This document shows, in pieces, positions 62,702-64,000 of a DNA stretch of 64,000 bases; position 1 is the first letter of the stretch; each line of letters opens with the position of its first letter. The notes beneath the pieces are model-generated. The model did no database searches and was not told the origin of the DNA. It saw only the letters and a program-made list of their open reading frames with translations. The translations under genes and the position numbers were made by a program. Source of the DNA: Ferruginibacter sp. (lineage in GTDB: Bacteria; Bacteroidota; Bacteroidia; Chitinophagales; Chitinophagaceae); assembly GCA_025963635.1 (NCBI GenBank), contig JAOQAK010000063.1, forward strand, positions 62,001 to 126,000. The letters run 5' to 3'.

Positions 62702-64000
62702 ATGAAAAAAACGAATTATAAATTAGCCATATCTTTTTGTTGCATATTTTGTCTCTGCCTGTTATATGCCTGCAAAAAATCATTTTTAGACAAGCAGCCC
62801 CAGGGCGCATTGAGTGCGAATGTCTTAGCCAATAAGACGGGTGTGGAAGGATTACTTATTGGAGCATATCATATGGTGGGTGGTGAAGGCGGCGCCCCCG
62901 GAACTGTTTGGGGGGCAGCGGCTTCCAATTGGGTGTTTGGGAGTGCCATCGTAGACGATTCTTATAAAGGGTCTGTACCTGCTGATCAAATGACCGAAGG
63001 GTTCAGCACATTGGCAACATTTACTTATGCCACAAATAATCCTTATTTAAACGAGAAGTGGCGCGCAATGTACGATGGAGTGCAAAGAGCTAACGATGTA
63101 TTGCGTGTGCTACCACTGGCAAAGGATATTTCTGCAGATGATGCTAAAAGGATTGTTGCCGAGGCAAGATTCCTAAGAGGCCACTTCCATTTTGAGCTTA
63201 AAAGGATATTCAATAATATAGTATATGCAGATGAAACCACTACCGAAACACGCAATGTGGATGATGCAGGTGCATATATTGATTACTGGCCCAAAATTAT
63301 GGGAGATTTCCAGGCTGCCATCGCGGATCTGCCTGAAACACAACCCCAGGCTGGCAGGGCAAACAAATCTGCCGCAAAAGCCTACCTGGCCAGGTGTTAT
63401 ATGGAGCAGCACAAGTACACAGAAGCGAAGCCGATATTAGAGGATATTATTGCAAACGGGAAAACTGCCAAAGGCGAAAAGTATGATTTGGTGAATTACC
63501 AAAGTAACTTCAATGCTGCGCAGGATAATGGTCCTGAGTCTATCTGGGCTTACCAGGCATCGGTAAATGATGGATCAGGTACTAATGGAAATTATGGTGA
63601 TAACCTGCAGTTTCCAAATGGGTCTGGACCGGGCGGTTGCTGTGGATTTAACAATCCGTCTATCAACCTTGCAAACGCATACAAAACAGATGCTAATGGC
63701 TTGCCTTTGCTGGATACCTATAACCAGGGAAATATGGTGAGCGCAGCAACAAGCCCTTATACCGGTAACATTGATCCAAGGATTGATGTTGTGATGGGGA
63801 GGCCAGGGATTCCTTATTATGATTGGGGTATAGTTCCAAGAAATGATTGGATCCGCAGTCCCGCTGATAATGGATGGTTCAGTCCTAAAAAAATGGTCTA
63901 TGCGAAAAGCCAGGTAGGATCACTTTCCTCAACCGAAACCAGTTTCTGGGGACCCACCCAAATGTCTGCAATCAATGTAAATCTCATCAGGTTTGCTGAA
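62702..64000 (+). CDS. SusD/RagB-family surface lipoprotein (3' end outside window)
   Basis: An open frame of 433 codons running off the right edge. It has a lipoprotein signal: MKKTNYKLAISFCCIFCLC then LLYAC, followed by KKSFLDKQPQGALS, the usual SusD beginning. Helical TPR-like parts follow with KWRAMYDGVQRANDVL, AEARFLRGHFHFEL and ANKSAAKAYLARCYM. The later GPGGCCGFNNPS stretch is in the variable ligand-side region. It forms the lid of the SusCD transporter with the gene just upstream. The 3' end is missing, so full length is unknown. Confidence 0.93.
   Translation, partial: MKKTNYKLAISFCCIFCLCLLYACKKSFLDKQPQGALSANVLANKTGVEGLLIGAYHMVGGEGGAPGTVWGAAASNWVFGSAIVDDSYKGSVPADQMTEGFSTLATFTYATNNPYLNEKWRAMYDGVQRANDVLRVLPLAKDISADDAKRIVAEARFLRGHFHFELKRIFNNIVYADETTTETRNVDDAGAYIDYWPKIMGDFQAAIADLPETQPQAGRANKSAAKAYLARCYMEQHKYTEAKPILEDIIANGKTAKGEKYDLVNYQSNFNAAQDNGPESIWAYQASVNDGSGTNGNYGDNLQFPNGSGPGGCCGFNNPSINLANAYKTDANGLPLLDTYNQGNMVSAATSPYTGNIDPRIDVVMGRPGIPYYDWGIVPRNDWIRSPADNGWFSPKKMVYAKSQVGSLSSTETSFWGPTQMSAINVNLIRFAE

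Overview
The window comes from the chromosome of a member of the Bacteroidota, most likely of the Chitinophagaceae. Evidence: a SusC/SusD pair, type IX secretion C-terminal sorting domains, TAnnTTTG-type promoters, a YtxJ-type bacillithiol protein, moderate-to-low GC and, above all, a type VI secretion system of the Bacteroidota-only subtype T6SSiii. No tRNA, rRNA, CRISPR array or intact insertion sequence was seen.

Region 1 (about 0.2-2.8 kb) holds a translationally coupled two-component system on the minus strand and a small conserved protein.

Region 2 (about 2.9-38.6 kb) is the T6SSiii locus, in three blocks. The minus-strand block reads tssG-tssN-tssK-tssO-tssP-tssE-tssF, then a TPR protein and a lytic transglycosylase. 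The divergent plus-strand block reads hcp-vgrG-DUF4123 chaperone-small protein-PAAR-degenerate hydrolase-like protein-type 23 toxin-like protein-tssH(clpV)-tssB-hcp2-tssC. The third block, on the minus strand and convergent on tssC, encodes a repeat-rich T9SS cargo, an outer-membrane barrel, a second TssP-like PKD protein, an unknown membrane or exported protein, TssR, and a one-chain ABC transporter. Sheath, tube, spike, baseplate and recycling ATPase are all present. The TssN/O/P/R envelope proteins stand in for the absent TssJLM. TssQ could not be assigned.

Region 3 (about 39-46.6 kb) is housekeeping: an acyl-CoA carboxylase carboxyltransferase, RNase HI, a membrane protein, a YraN-like nuclease, a Cys-cluster protein, a XerD-like recombinase, a polyprenol-phosphate glycosyltransferase, a DnaQ-like exonuclease, a tiny lipoprotein and YtxJ. 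An SRP-RNA-like hairpin lies between rnhA and the next gene.

Region 4 (about 46.7-54.8 kb) is threonine biosynthesis, thrA-thrB-thrC, preceded by an unannotated Thr-rich leader ORF. Divergent from it is PEP carboxylase, which supplies oxaloacetate, the aspartate precursor.

Region 5 (about 54.9-64 kb) has a large IPT/TIG surface protein with a T9SS tail, a SusC-type transporter, and a SusD lipoprotein cut by the window edge.

Several intergenic gaps carry degenerate 7-bp repeat arrays, and three carry copies of an approximately 75-bp interspersed element.
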